From Piezodorus guildinii (taxonomy: Eukaryota; Arthropoda; Insecta; Hemiptera; Pentatomidae), in assembly GCA_023052935.1 (NCBI GenBank), contig CM041292.1, forward strand, positions 99,433,587-99,497,586: DNA of 64,000 nt, read 5' to 3'. Made by a program: the position numbers and the translations under genes. Under the pieces are notes generated by a model that had not been told where the DNA came from, searched no databases, and was given only the letters and a program-made list of their open reading frames with translations. Of the stretch, positions 55,253 through 64,000 are shown piece after piece (position 1 is the first letter of the stretch; the number at the start of each line of letters is the position of its first letter).

Positions 55253-57894
55253 ACATCTCGTCATCAACTACAATATCCGAGGCCTACGTCAGAAGCAGGC
55301 TGAAGTTAAACTCCTCCTACAGCAGTATCGGCCATCGGTAGTGGCGCTGACGGACACCGTTCTTCCTGCATCTGAGTGGTTGTATATCCAGGGTTACATC
55401 GCGTACCGGGAGATGTGCAATCCGGGGACTGATGAGAGTGTCGTCATCTTGGTTAGAAGAGATGTTCCTTCACGGTTAATACCCAACCCGGTTGCTTCTA
55501 CCAAGGGTACTCACATAGTCACAGTCGATGTTCACCTGAAACATCGGTACACTTTCTGCTGTGTCTATAGGAGACCCAAGGCTATAGCAACGTCTATGAA
55601 GCTACTGCTGCAACACGCCCAGGGTAGAAGTCGATTTGTCGTCCTTGGGGACTTCAACGCTCGACATACAGCCTGCATGATGGGTACTTACATCTCCAAG
55701 ACCAGGATGGCGGTCTTTCACCCTGGGGTGCACACCTTCAGGCATGCGGCCCGACCTTGCTGGACATCCACACTAGACCTACTCCTGACCAGAGATCAGC
55801 ACACCGTCACGGGGTGCCTCGCACTCCCGTACGGGCCGTCTGACCATCGGCCTGTGATTTACACCTTCGAGGGAACGCCCCCCACACCTCCGGCGAGCAA
55901 GTACCTCTTTCACAAGGCCGACTGGAAGGGCTATAAGGCTAGTGTCGATAATACACTACCCAAGATACAGCCTCTGAGATCTGAAGCCGAGGTGGATGGC
56001 GCTGTGGCCGTCATCACCACTACCATACAGAAGTCAGCGAACTATAATATCCCTAGGTTCAGCCCCCAGCCGATCGCTCTCAGAAAGCCTCCGAAGCACC
56101 TACTCGCCTTGGTAGCCCAAAGGAACAACCTGAGGAACGTCTTTTACCGCACGGGTGATTACGGCTTGAAACCGGCCATCAATGCGATGACCAGGCAGAT
56201 AGCCAGCCTCATGCGTGCCTGGAAGACCGCCCTCTGGCACGAACAGCTCCGGAGGACTCATGACGACCAGAAGCAATTCTGGAAACTCATCAGGACTCAT
56301 GTCGCCAAGGAGAGGACTGTGCACCTGACGTCTGAAAGCGATCTGTTGACCCCGGTTGAACAGGCTGAACTCCTGGCTACCGACTATGAAGCGAGGGAAG
56401 AGGCTCGTATGAGTGCTACTCCTGGACTTCCAGAAGGGAGACCTCCGTCCCCCAATGAGAAGCCCATCCACTTCACCTTCAAGCAGCTTGAGTCGGTGCT
56501 ACGACGTACTAAGGGCAATAAGTCCTCTGGGAAGGACGATATTCCTTATGTCCTGTTGAAGATGCTCCCTAGGAGGGGTAAAACCTTCTTATTGAACATT
56601 TTTAACACGTGCATCCGGTTATCGTATTTTCCTAAGGCTTGGAAAGAAGCGATCGTAGTGCCGCTACTCAAACCGGGGAAGAGTGGAGATTCAACGGAAC
56701 ACAATCGCCCGATCAGTCTTCTCTCGCACATGAGTAAGAACTTAGAAAGGCTAGTTCACCACCATCTGATGAAGCACTGTACGGAGGAGAACATCATCCC
56801 ACCTGAACAGACAGGATTCCAACGAGGGGTAGCCTGTGAACACCATCTGGCGAAGTTGCAGGCCCACACCATGGAGCGGATGAGGAAGAACAACGATGCC
56901 ACAGCACTAATCTCCTCGGACTGCACATAGGCCTTCGACTGTGTGTCTCACACTCTATTACTCCGCCGTCTGGAGGAGTTCAAGTTCCCTGCCTCCCTAT
57001 GCCGATTGATCCGAAGCTATCTTAGTCAAAGATCTTTCGTTGTAAGGGTCGGCGGGAGCCTGTCGAATCCACACGATACCATCTGCGGGGTACCTCAAGG
57101 GTCTGTGCTGGGGCCACTATTATTTGTCGTTTTCACGGCACCGGTGGTCTCATTAAAGGATCCGGGAGCAACAGTAGCAGCCTATGCGGACGACATCGCC
57201 ATTTACTCCACCAGCATGAGCGCCACCAAGGCACGTGACCCAGCTCAGAAAGCAGCAAACGTCATAGTTGGGGAATTGAAGAAGATCGGAATCAGGGTCA
57301 ACCCAGCCAAAACGGACGCCATCATCTTGTCCTTCCAGAAGGGGAAGAAGAAGTTACCCACCGAGTTTGAGATAGACACTTCCTCTCTCCAACTCAATTC
57401 TTTACCTAGGTGTGACCTTGGACCGACACCTGACATTCTCCAGCCATGTACGGGAAAGAATCAAGCTGGCCCGCAGGAAGTCCCATAGACTCTACCACCT
57501 ACTCATCTCGCCGCAGCTCTCACTGCGACTCAAGTTGCAAATCTACAAGGCCGTTATCAGACCGACTCTACTCCATGGTGCGCCCCTGCTCCGCCACCTC
57601 TACCAGTCCACGATCAAAAGGCTGCAGAGTTATCAGAACTCCGTCCTAAGGATGATAGCCAGAGCAACCACACTCCAGCGGGCGAGAAATGCCACCATCC
57701 ACGAGGAACTCCATCTTCCCTCGGTGCCAGAGTTCATCAGCAGGAGGCACGTCAAGTTCTTTGACGGGTTAAAGGCTTGTGCGAACCCTCTCTTCAGGGA
57801 CGTAGTTCCACCACCTGCGCCTGGAAGGTGGCAAGGCTCTCTCCCCCTGGTCGACGTGGTCGCCCTGGGAAGGGGTATGGACTCTGCAGTCTGA
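55245..57894 (+). pseudogene. Jockey-B ORF2: endonuclease and reverse transcriptase, two lesions
   Basis: The first 561 codons hold the apurinic-like endonuclease: NIRGLRQKQAEV, LTDTVL where jockey-A has LTET (Asp replaces the catalytic Glu), GDFNARH at 135-141 and SDH at 199-201. The start of RT follows (FTFKQLESVLRRTKGNKSSG, RPISLLSHMSK). A TAG at 56928-56930 replaces Gln in motif A, and AFDCVSHTLLL continues in frame. Motif B is CGVPQGSVLGPLLF and motif C AYADDIAIY. A one-base loss near 57395-57405 moves the end (YLGVTLDRHLTF, IRPTLLHGAPLLRHLY) to another frame, ending at 57894. Apart from these lesions the frame is clean, so the insertion is fairly recent. Confidence 0.9.
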
Positions 57895-58895
57895 CCCGCA
57901 TACATTTAACCACCAGCAAAATGGTTCCTCCCCATTTTACTTCAACAAAGGCACAAAGCCACCCCACTCCTCAAGCGCACACCGCGCCTAGTGCGAAAGG
58001 AACCTTAGAATGCCAACGGGCAGTACGAGCCGTGGACTGTATATACCATTGTTGCCGTATATACATGAAATGTTTGTTGTGTATTTATTTAGTAAATAAA
58101 GTTGTGGAGGATAAGAAAAAAAAAAAAAAAAAAATTCTATGCAATATGCACCTTTTCACGATTTTATCAATAACGGCTAAGACGATTTTGATGTAACATG
58201 CTAAATGGATATGATATTTGACGGGCTTTATTATCTTATTGGCTTGATTCTGACTGAAATAGTCTGATAGGGCTTAAATGCCGATATTTTAAATATTCTT
58301 CCTCTAAAGTGCCTTTAATTTTGTAGATTCGAAAAAGGATAAAATGCTATTTTAAGATTATTTTTTTTTTAAATAACACAGACGTATATTTTGCCTTTCG
58401 ACAGCTAAAGATTTTAGAAATAGTATTATCTTATAAACAAAAATTTGTAAGATGATGGAACTAACTGATTGTTGAAGCTGATAAAATAATAGATTATCTA
58501 CTGAAGCACATATCACAAATTAATTTGTCAACATTTTAACTTTGAATTACACATACACTATATATTTAATCTCTCACTGTATTTAAAAATGCTTAAATTG
58601 CTTTTAACAACGGAGTTAAGTAGAGTGTTACCTGCACCACTTTTTTTTTTTTTTTTAATTAAGTATTTTCTCTTTCACTTGTTGACATTAAGGGGCGTCA
58701 GAGCAATTCAATTTCGTTAGACTTTCTTTATTGAATAAATTATTTCTTTCTGAAAATGTTATAAAGAAACTACCGATTGGTAGGGAGCCATTAACGATTC
58801 TATTCTAAAAGCAATTTTATTAATTTAGAAAATCCCTATATGATCTCAAAGAATTATTATTATCGTCCACTTTGAGATAAATTCTAATTTATATC

Positions 58896-60684
58896 AATAA
58901 AACTTGTTCTTCTTCTTCTTTCTCTTCGACCCATTTGCCTTTCAGCGTGGGCGAGCTCCCAGCCATTGGTACCAACTGTCTCTGTTCCTGGCAAGGTTTC
59001 TAATCTCGCCCAGAGTTTTTCCTCTACGCATCCCTATTCGCTCCATGTGGGTGATATAGGAGGTCCTAGGGCGTCCTCTAGGTCTTCGTCCTAAGGGCCT
59101 TACCTCCATTGTTTTAATTGGGTTCCGGTGGTGGTCCATTCGGCAGACATGCCCGTACCATCCCAATTGCTTCTTGTCTAGGACTTCCAGAACAGAGCAT
59201 ACATTAAGCTCTTCTCTGATCCTTTCATTTCGGACACAGTCTCTCCGTGTCTTCCCCACAATTCTCCTTAGAAACTTCATTTCTGAGGCAGTGATGCGAC
59301 TTAGTAGCCTTTCATTCATAATCCAGCTCTCTGCTCCATAGAGAAGCACTGGTAGAAAGATGGACTTGAACAGGTGTAACTTCACGTTCCGTGCTATTTC
59401 TCTTTTTCCGATAACCGTGTTGCAGATATGGTAATAGACGGAATTAGCTTTGGAAATTCTACTTGAGATTTCAGAGTCCAATTTCCCAGATCTACTGATC
59501 ACTGTGCCTAGATACGTGAAATCTGTCACCACCTCCATCAATTCTCCACCACAGGAGATCTGTACATCTTCTTGAGCTCTACCAACTTGAAGAACCTTAC
59601 TTTTTCTGGAATTGATAGTCATTCCCTTTCTCTTCAGTTCCTCATTCCACTCCGTCACTGCCTGCTGAAGCTGCTCTGGGGATTCCGCTATAAGGACTAT
59701 ATCGTCAGCAAACAAGAGGAACTGTATAACAACAGGATACAGGTTCCATTGGCCCATGTGCATTCTGGCTGTGCGTCTTTTGCAAATTGAGGCAATCTCA
59801 TCTATGTAAACAATAAACAAAAGGGGACTTAGCGAATCGCCCTGTTTTACTCCCTTTTCCATCCTAAACACTTTCGATTCTTGCCCATTTAAGCGCACTA
59901 CACCCTTTGGCTCTTGATATGTTGACTTTATAGCCCTCAGCAACTTTTGAGGGATGTTCTTTGCCCTCAAGGCTTCCCAAATTTCTTTCCTAGGTACCGA
60001 ATCGAATGCCGCCTTCAAGTCTAAGAACGCCAGATAGACGTTTCGGCCATGGTCCCAGGACTTCTCGATCACGTTCCGCAGGGTGAAAATCTGATCCTGA
60101 GTTTGTCTGTTGGGTCTAAATGCACTCTGTTCTTCCTGCAGAATAGGCTCCACTATTGGCCTCAACCTGCTCTCGAGAACAGAGGTATACACTTTATAGA
60201 TCACGGGAGACAGGCAAATAGGTCTGTAGTTCGAGCAGTCACTTTGACTTCCTTTCTTGTAGATGGGGACTATAACATTGTACTCCCATTCCTGAGGGAT
60301 TTTTTTCATCTTCCCAAACTCTTTGGAAGAATTTTTGTAATGTCCCTATCAACTCTGGTCCTCCGTATTTAAGAAATTCTGGGACTATGTTGTCTCGCCC
60401 TGCTGCTTTTCCTATCTTCATCTTCGCAATGGCCCTTTCAACCTCTTCCTCCTCAATCGGGTCATTTCCTTCATCTTCGATTTCGGATTCCCTGTTGAGA
60501 TGATCGATTTCTTCTTGTTGGTTGCCCTCGAACTGTCTTGCATAGTGCCTACGCCAGGTCTCCAAGACCTCTTTCTCCTCAGATACCACCTCTCCTTTTT
60601 CATTCTTTATGTTTCTTATTTGTTTGGGCTTTCTGCCTCTGAGGGTTTTTATTTTCCTCCATAACTTCCAAAATAAAACTTGTT
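58896..60684 (-). mobile_element. 5'-truncated LINE with (GAA)n tail and 13-bp TSD
   Basis: AATAAAACTTGTT lies at 58896-58908 and 60672-60684. The insert is 58909-60671, read on the minus strand. It has the RT region of ORF2, a short 3' UTR and a tail of GAA units (CTT repeats at 58909-58920 on the plus strand). It is a young insertion with a single frame lesion. Confidence 0.9.
58942..60671 (-). pseudogene. LINE reverse transcriptase (RTE/L1-like clade uncertain), one frameshift
   Basis: The 5' part (60671-60310) reads RGRKPKQIRNIKNEKGEVV, VLETWRRHYARQFEGN, VERAIAKMKIGKAAGRDNIV. An indel in an A run near 60303 shifts to the 455-codon frame. That frame has VPIYKKGSQSDCSNYRPICL, FRPNRQTQDQIF, motif A FLDLKAAFDSV (95-105), motif B GVKQGDSLSPLLF (153-165), motif C FADD (200-203), then FTYLGTVIS, LLYGAESW and a Gly-Arg-Pro-Arg-rich end. 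All palm catalytic residues are present. The endonuclease is lost by 5' truncation. The decayed piece at 7105-7480 is a relative. Confidence 0.85.
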
Positions 60685-60739
60685 TAAAAGTAAAATAAAA
60701 AATAAATTTATACTCCTAGACAATGGCATTTTTTTTTAC

Positions 60740-60935
60740 ACCTCTGGAGATTATAAGGAATTAAAAAGGGCAGGGAGTTTTAAAACGATAGGGCATGGAG
60801 AGGAAGGATGGAGTTTGTCATAGAAGGAACGGTATCTTGTTCGGGCTAAAACCGCAAAATTATGGATGATTTTTAGCTTAACGAAGAACGTTGAGGATTT
60901 TGGATTGTGAATATTTGAAGTCCTGATAATCATTT
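60740..60935 (-). pseudogene. Jockey-like ORF2 C-terminal scrap
   Basis: On the minus strand the frame reads VLARTRYRSFYDKLHPSSP, close to LARTRYQSFHDKLLSHP near the end of jockey-A ORF2. Outer parts are decayed. Confidence 0.6.
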
Positions 60936-61852
60936 TGATAAAATAAAAGTTAAACCATATATATTTTTTTTTTAATCCAATCCTGTGTTTTCAAGTTAGA
61001 CATACGTTATAGGAAGATGGTTTAATATGGTTGAAAAGGAATGAGTAGAATATTAAGAGTGAATCAGATATCTATCATTGAGAAAAATAGACAAATATAA
61101 ACTTTTTGACATCTGAACTAAGAAAATATGTAGTATACGAGAACCATTGCCTATTGAATCGATTAATACCATTCAAGATAAATAGGTTGAATAAATTCTT
61201 TATTTATAGTTACATTTTATCAATATTTTTTTTTTAATCGCTATATTTAAAATTCGTGCCAGGATAATTATTCCTTTTTTGATATTTAAAGAGCTTAAAA
61301 AAGCTTTGATATTTAATCAGAACCAATAAAGATGAAGTATCAATTAAAAAGGCAAGCCGAAATTGATACCAAATCCATTATAGGAATTTACTGCAGAACG
61401 ACTTTCCGTACGAGTCGACAGTTATAACATAATTAGCATTTTATTAAGTTTTCGAATAAAAATAGAAATCCGAGAAATGAGGAAAACGGTCGTGTTGTTA
61501 ACAAGGTATCATTGAAAAGTGAACAGCTACCAGGACTTCAGGAAAATACAAAATTAAATTTATAATTTAATTGTTTTATTAAAACAATGGAAATGTCGCC
61601 GGTGTGATTAATTGTTTCCTGATCCATTGTAAAAATAGAACTATGCTTGGAAACATTGATTTAAGGAAGTCGTCACATGTCTTCCATTTATCAGTTATTT
61701 GGAACTTCTAAACAAAATCTATCTCTATTTTTCAGTAATAATATCAGTAGTAGTAGCAAATAAACTCATGTCGTAAAAATATAACTAAAGATAGAGGCTG
61801 TTTGTTGTGGACCATCGCTCCACTTAAAAGGGATAAATAAATAAGTATGGGT
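60936..61852. other. Non-coding AT-rich region
   Basis: No feature recognised. Confidence 0.45.
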
Positions 61853-62172
61853 AAGGACGTACTGGGGGAGCCCGTGGCTGAGTGGCTAGCGCGCTAGTCT
61901 CTCATGCTACAGGTTCTGAGTTCGAATCCAAGTCCCGGCGGGGCTTTTATAAGGATTTAAAAAAATGTGGATTCACTCACAACCTCTCCCCCGGGTATGT
62001 GAGACCCGTCAGCCAAAGGGTGGCCACTCACAAAATTAGTCGTAGGGAGTGATGACCCTGCACTAAAAAATTGCATCGTGAAACGTGAGTGTAAATTCGC
62101 AAAAGTTTACACCGCGAGGCCCAGGGCCTACACGGCCTGTCGCGCCCCTGGAAGAAGAAGAAGAAGGACGTA
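61853..62172 (+). mobile_element. SINE-B, complete copy with 9-bp TSD and (GAA)n tail
   Basis: AAGGACGTA lies at 61853-61861 and 62164-62172. The head (61868-61939) resembles a tRNA gene: GTGGCTGAGTGGCTAGCGCG as A box region and GAGTTCGAATCC as B box, both pol III promoter parts. The body includes CCGGGTATGTGAGACCCGTC and GTAGGGAGTGATGACC. The tail is GGAAGAAGAAGAAG. The tRNA part lacks a cloverleaf that I would accept as a working tRNA. It shares its GAA-type tail with the LINE 1.2 kb to the left. Confidence 0.8.
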
Positions 62173-62284
62173 AGCCCGATTTTCATAAGGGAGAGTGCAA
62201 GTAGAGTAAAACTTAAAGTAGAGTTGAAGGTGGTTCAAAAAATAACACATTGCTTCTAAAATTGTCTGTATGCATATGAAATGA

Positions 62285-62540
62285 AAATTAATAAATAGTA
62301 GGTCCCTAATCCTTCCATAAACAGTTTATCTCAGATAAACTTTAAAACGAGTAAATATTTCGGGGCCCTTCTCCCATCATCAAGACACACTTTACTTTTT
62401 TATCACATTATAGATCAATACCTCCATATACAAATTCATAATAAAAATAGATTAATTGGAAGAATGTAATTTGATATTATTTATTAATGAATTACATTAG
62501 TCCAATTAGCATGTTTTTATTATGAAAATTAAAGGCATGG
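62285..62540 (-). repeat. Solo arm related to foldback 1, with a hammerhead-like motif
   Basis: It shares the order of boxes of foldback 1: TAATCCTTCCATAAACAGTT, AAAACGAGTAAATATTTCGG, CCCATCATCAAGACACACTT, then the centre GATTAATTGGAAGAATG. On the minus strand the motif is TTGATGA (62376-62382), extra T (62376/62375 region), GGG/CCC helix II and GAAA (62358-62361). Helix I is mostly lost. Confidence 0.55.
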
Positions 62541-63539
62541 TTGGATTGTCTAAAACAATTTATAACATTTCATTTTATACTAATACATTTATTTATTTTT
62601 TTATTTTATTTTTTCCGACCTGAAAATTGATCCTAAATCGTCTTGAAAGGTCCCCTCATATAAGATACGTATTTTGAAATGAAAATTCTTTAGCTACATT
62701 TTCGTGATCGTGTGTTTTTCAAATTAAGGTATTAAGTTAATCTATTGTATGGAAATATATTACCGTTAAGGACTTTAGGATATGAAACAAACCATCATAA
62801 CCAAATAATTAATATTTTCAATAATGTTCTAGTGAAAACTAGTTATTTAAGGACTCAAGTCTTGTAACCTTGTATTACCGACGACGTTGCTTAAAAAAAA
62901 AAAGTTCTTACCCGGGTATTTTTTACGTTTTCCTAAACTTGCTCAGTTCCCGAGTCATGTTGTTTTCCCCAACGACTTTTTCTTACGACGGACCCTCTTA
63001 ACGACTCTTTCTTCCAGAAGGGATGAGAAACTCATTTCACTTTGAGAACGGCATCAAGTAGGTTTAGGCCGAAATATTCAGAGAAAAAGGATAGGACTGT
63101 GAAAGGAGAAATATTTCGTAATGATGTATCCGGTATCAAAGAAGAAATACTAAAAACTGTATGTAATCATTTGATAGTCCAATGGGGTACCCTTCTAATC
63201 TATATTCTAGCAAACAATTTTTTTTTTATTAATTGATAAATCGAAATAGATAATAAAATTATTTTTAAATATTGTATTTCACCAATTCACTTGATGTATT
63301 CAATAATATAATTGTAAATTTCAATAAATATTATTTAAAAAATTAAATAGAATTGCATATTTAGTGTACAGCAGTAATATTGTAAGATAAATCATTATTT
63401 TTTTCGGAACAATCTGTGGATATAATACATTGAATGTTCTATTAATAAACTATTAATTGTAATTTATTCCATATTTTCATCATATCTCAATTTTTAATTT
63501 TTGTTTTTGTATGGTAACAAGGAAATTTTTTTTTATTAT
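62541..63539. other. Non-coding region
   Basis: No supported gene. 62880-63060 is less AT-rich. An open frame at 63042-63236 has no family features. Confidence 0.4.
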
Positions 63540-63730
63540 TACATTTGAGGATGTATAGTCGGCTGGAGAAATTATCTTTGTTAGAAATAATCAGTCTTTT
63601 TTAATAACCAGTTTATGCTTGACATGGCTCAGTAATGCATTGATGATGGCTCACAAGTTTGAGCCGAAACTTCGACAAAATGAAAATATTATAAAAGACT
63701 GACTCCCGATTATTTCGACCTACTATTATT
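63540..63730 (+). repeat. Foldback-like repeat with the best helix II among the hammerhead-like motifs
   Basis: Short arms (63584-63606 against 63686-63716, AATAATCAGTC with GACTGACTCCCGATTATT) enclose the motif. The left flank matches 2165-2250 in reverse. Confidence 0.55.
63640..63675 (+). ncRNA. Hammerhead-like motif with 6-bp helix II
   Basis: TTGATGA (63640-63646, C to T at the first core base), one extra T, GGCTCA (63648-63653) pairing perfectly with TGAGCC (63660-63665), GAAA (63666-63669), then CTTCGAC. Helix I does not pair convincingly here. Confidence 0.45.
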
Positions 63731-64000
63731 ATTTTATAATCGAGAAGAAAGTGGAGAAAATACAGTGACCAAAAAGGAAAAAAAAATTGAACTGTTCGAA
63801 AATTGCAACTCCTAACAGTACATATTTCTAATCAATAATTCCTTGAAGCCGGAATTCCACTGAGGTGACACAGAGTGACATGTAGCTCGATTCTAGTGGC
63901 CTGGTGTTGCCTTTGCGACTGTCCGACTTTGTGGCACGAAATTGATGCGAGGTCGCATGCGACATTGGTTGCCCCAGGTCGCATGCACCTTGTCGTACAT
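63731..64000. other. Start of an unassigned GC-richer element running off the window
   Basis: From about 63850 the composition changes. GTCGCATGC recurs at 63952-63960 and 63980-63988, the first inside the palindrome GTCGCATGCGAC (63952-63963). This may be the edge of a DNA transposon, but the other end is not in the window. Confidence 0.3.

Larger units (their letters stand above)
53700..58144 (+). mobile_element. Jockey-like non-LTR retrotransposon (jockey-B), near complete, 11-bp TSD
   Basis: ATTCTATGCAA lies at 53700-53710 and 58134-58144. The related Y copy at 47916-49215 shows the uninterrupted site. The insert (53711-58133) has a 5' UTR, ORF1 (54094-55252), ORF2 (55245-57894), a 3' UTR with AATAAA (58095-58100) and an A-tail of about 19 (58115-58133). 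The ORFs are far GC-richer than the flanks. The first 120 bases are AT-rich and may be extra sequence carried in at the 5' end. Three lesions inactivate it. Confidence 0.92.
53475..58665 (+). repeat. Dispersed family Y copy split by jockey-B
   Basis: The left part (53475-53710) has GAAATATATAGTAAAGGAAA, ACGGAAATACACATTTTA and CCCGAGATGTAAAAAC. The right part (58134-58665) has ACGATTTTATCAATAACGGC, GCTTAAATGCCGATAT and the TTAAATTGCTTTTAACAACG end block. Confidence 0.7.

Noticed and set aside
61868..61939. A functional tRNA gene
   Set aside because: The pol III boxes are present, but the segment continues into a SINE body with TSD and (GAA)n tail, and no acceptable cloverleaf was seen.
63042..63236. 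A 64-codon open frame ending near a GTATGT that could be a splice donor
   Set aside because: No family features and no partner exon; the donor-like string alone is too common in AT-rich DNA.
1..64000. Endogenous viral elements or LTR retrovirus genes
   Set aside because: No capsid, protease, integrase or envelope motifs were recognised; all RT sequences are of non-LTR type.

Overview
This window is AT-rich eukaryotic DNA, most likely from an arthropod and probably an insect. It carries jockey-like and I-like LINEs, RTE-like LINE tails, tRNA-derived SINEs, long TA microsatellites and many short A-tailed insertions. I found no convincing host gene. There are no prokaryotic operons, CRISPR arrays or rRNA genes. 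Nearly everything recognisable is mobile DNA or its debris, so the window reads as an intergenic or intronic transposon graveyard in which several insertions are young.

Layout. 0.1-9.7 kb: SINE fragment, a foldback repeat with hammerhead-like motifs (838-1403), decayed jockey and LINE pieces, and an unidentified coding remnant (8572-8829). 9.7-13.9 kb: a near full-length jockey-like LINE on the minus strand with two ORFs, both broken. 14-29 kb: old LINE scraps, SINEs, and two AT-rich dispersed families that I call X and Y; an RTE-like tail with an exact 11-bp target-site duplication (TSD) sits inside an X copy. 29.5-31.9 kb: a young I-like LINE on the minus strand with one open 715-codon frame (RT + RNase H), a 13-bp TSD and a (CCCTAA)n-type tail. 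32-47 kb: SINEs, X and Y copies, an RNase H fragment with a 12-bp TSD, a foldback with a 13-bp TSD, and a truncated jockey copy inside an X copy. 47.9-49.2 kb: a Y copy holding a near-perfect 130-bp inverted repeat. 51.1-51.55 kb: a TTAA-flanked candidate piggyBac-type non-autonomous element. 53.7-58.1 kb: a near-complete jockey-like LINE on the plus strand inside another Y copy, with an 11-bp TSD. 58.9-60.7 kb: a 5'-truncated LINE on the minus strand with a (GAA)n tail and a 13-bp TSD. 61.9-62.2 kb: a SINE that also ends in (GAA)n.

How the parts relate. Autonomous LINEs supplied the reverse transcriptase; SINEs and the ribozyme-bearing foldbacks appear to be passengers. Families X and Y are older layers, and later LINEs interrupt them. 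Paralogous uninterrupted copies in the same window show the empty sites.

Most interesting signal. Nine loci carry a hammerhead-ribozyme-like motif: a CTGATGA-type box, one extra A or T, a helix II whose sequence differs between families but still pairs, then GAAA. In several copies a helix I also pairs across the predicted cleavage site. They lie in inverted-repeat elements or their solo arms, and one of these is flanked by a 13-bp TSD. Hammerhead motifs are known from Penelope-like elements and retrozymes; the foldback arrangement seen here deserves testing. All calls were made by eye, without database searches.
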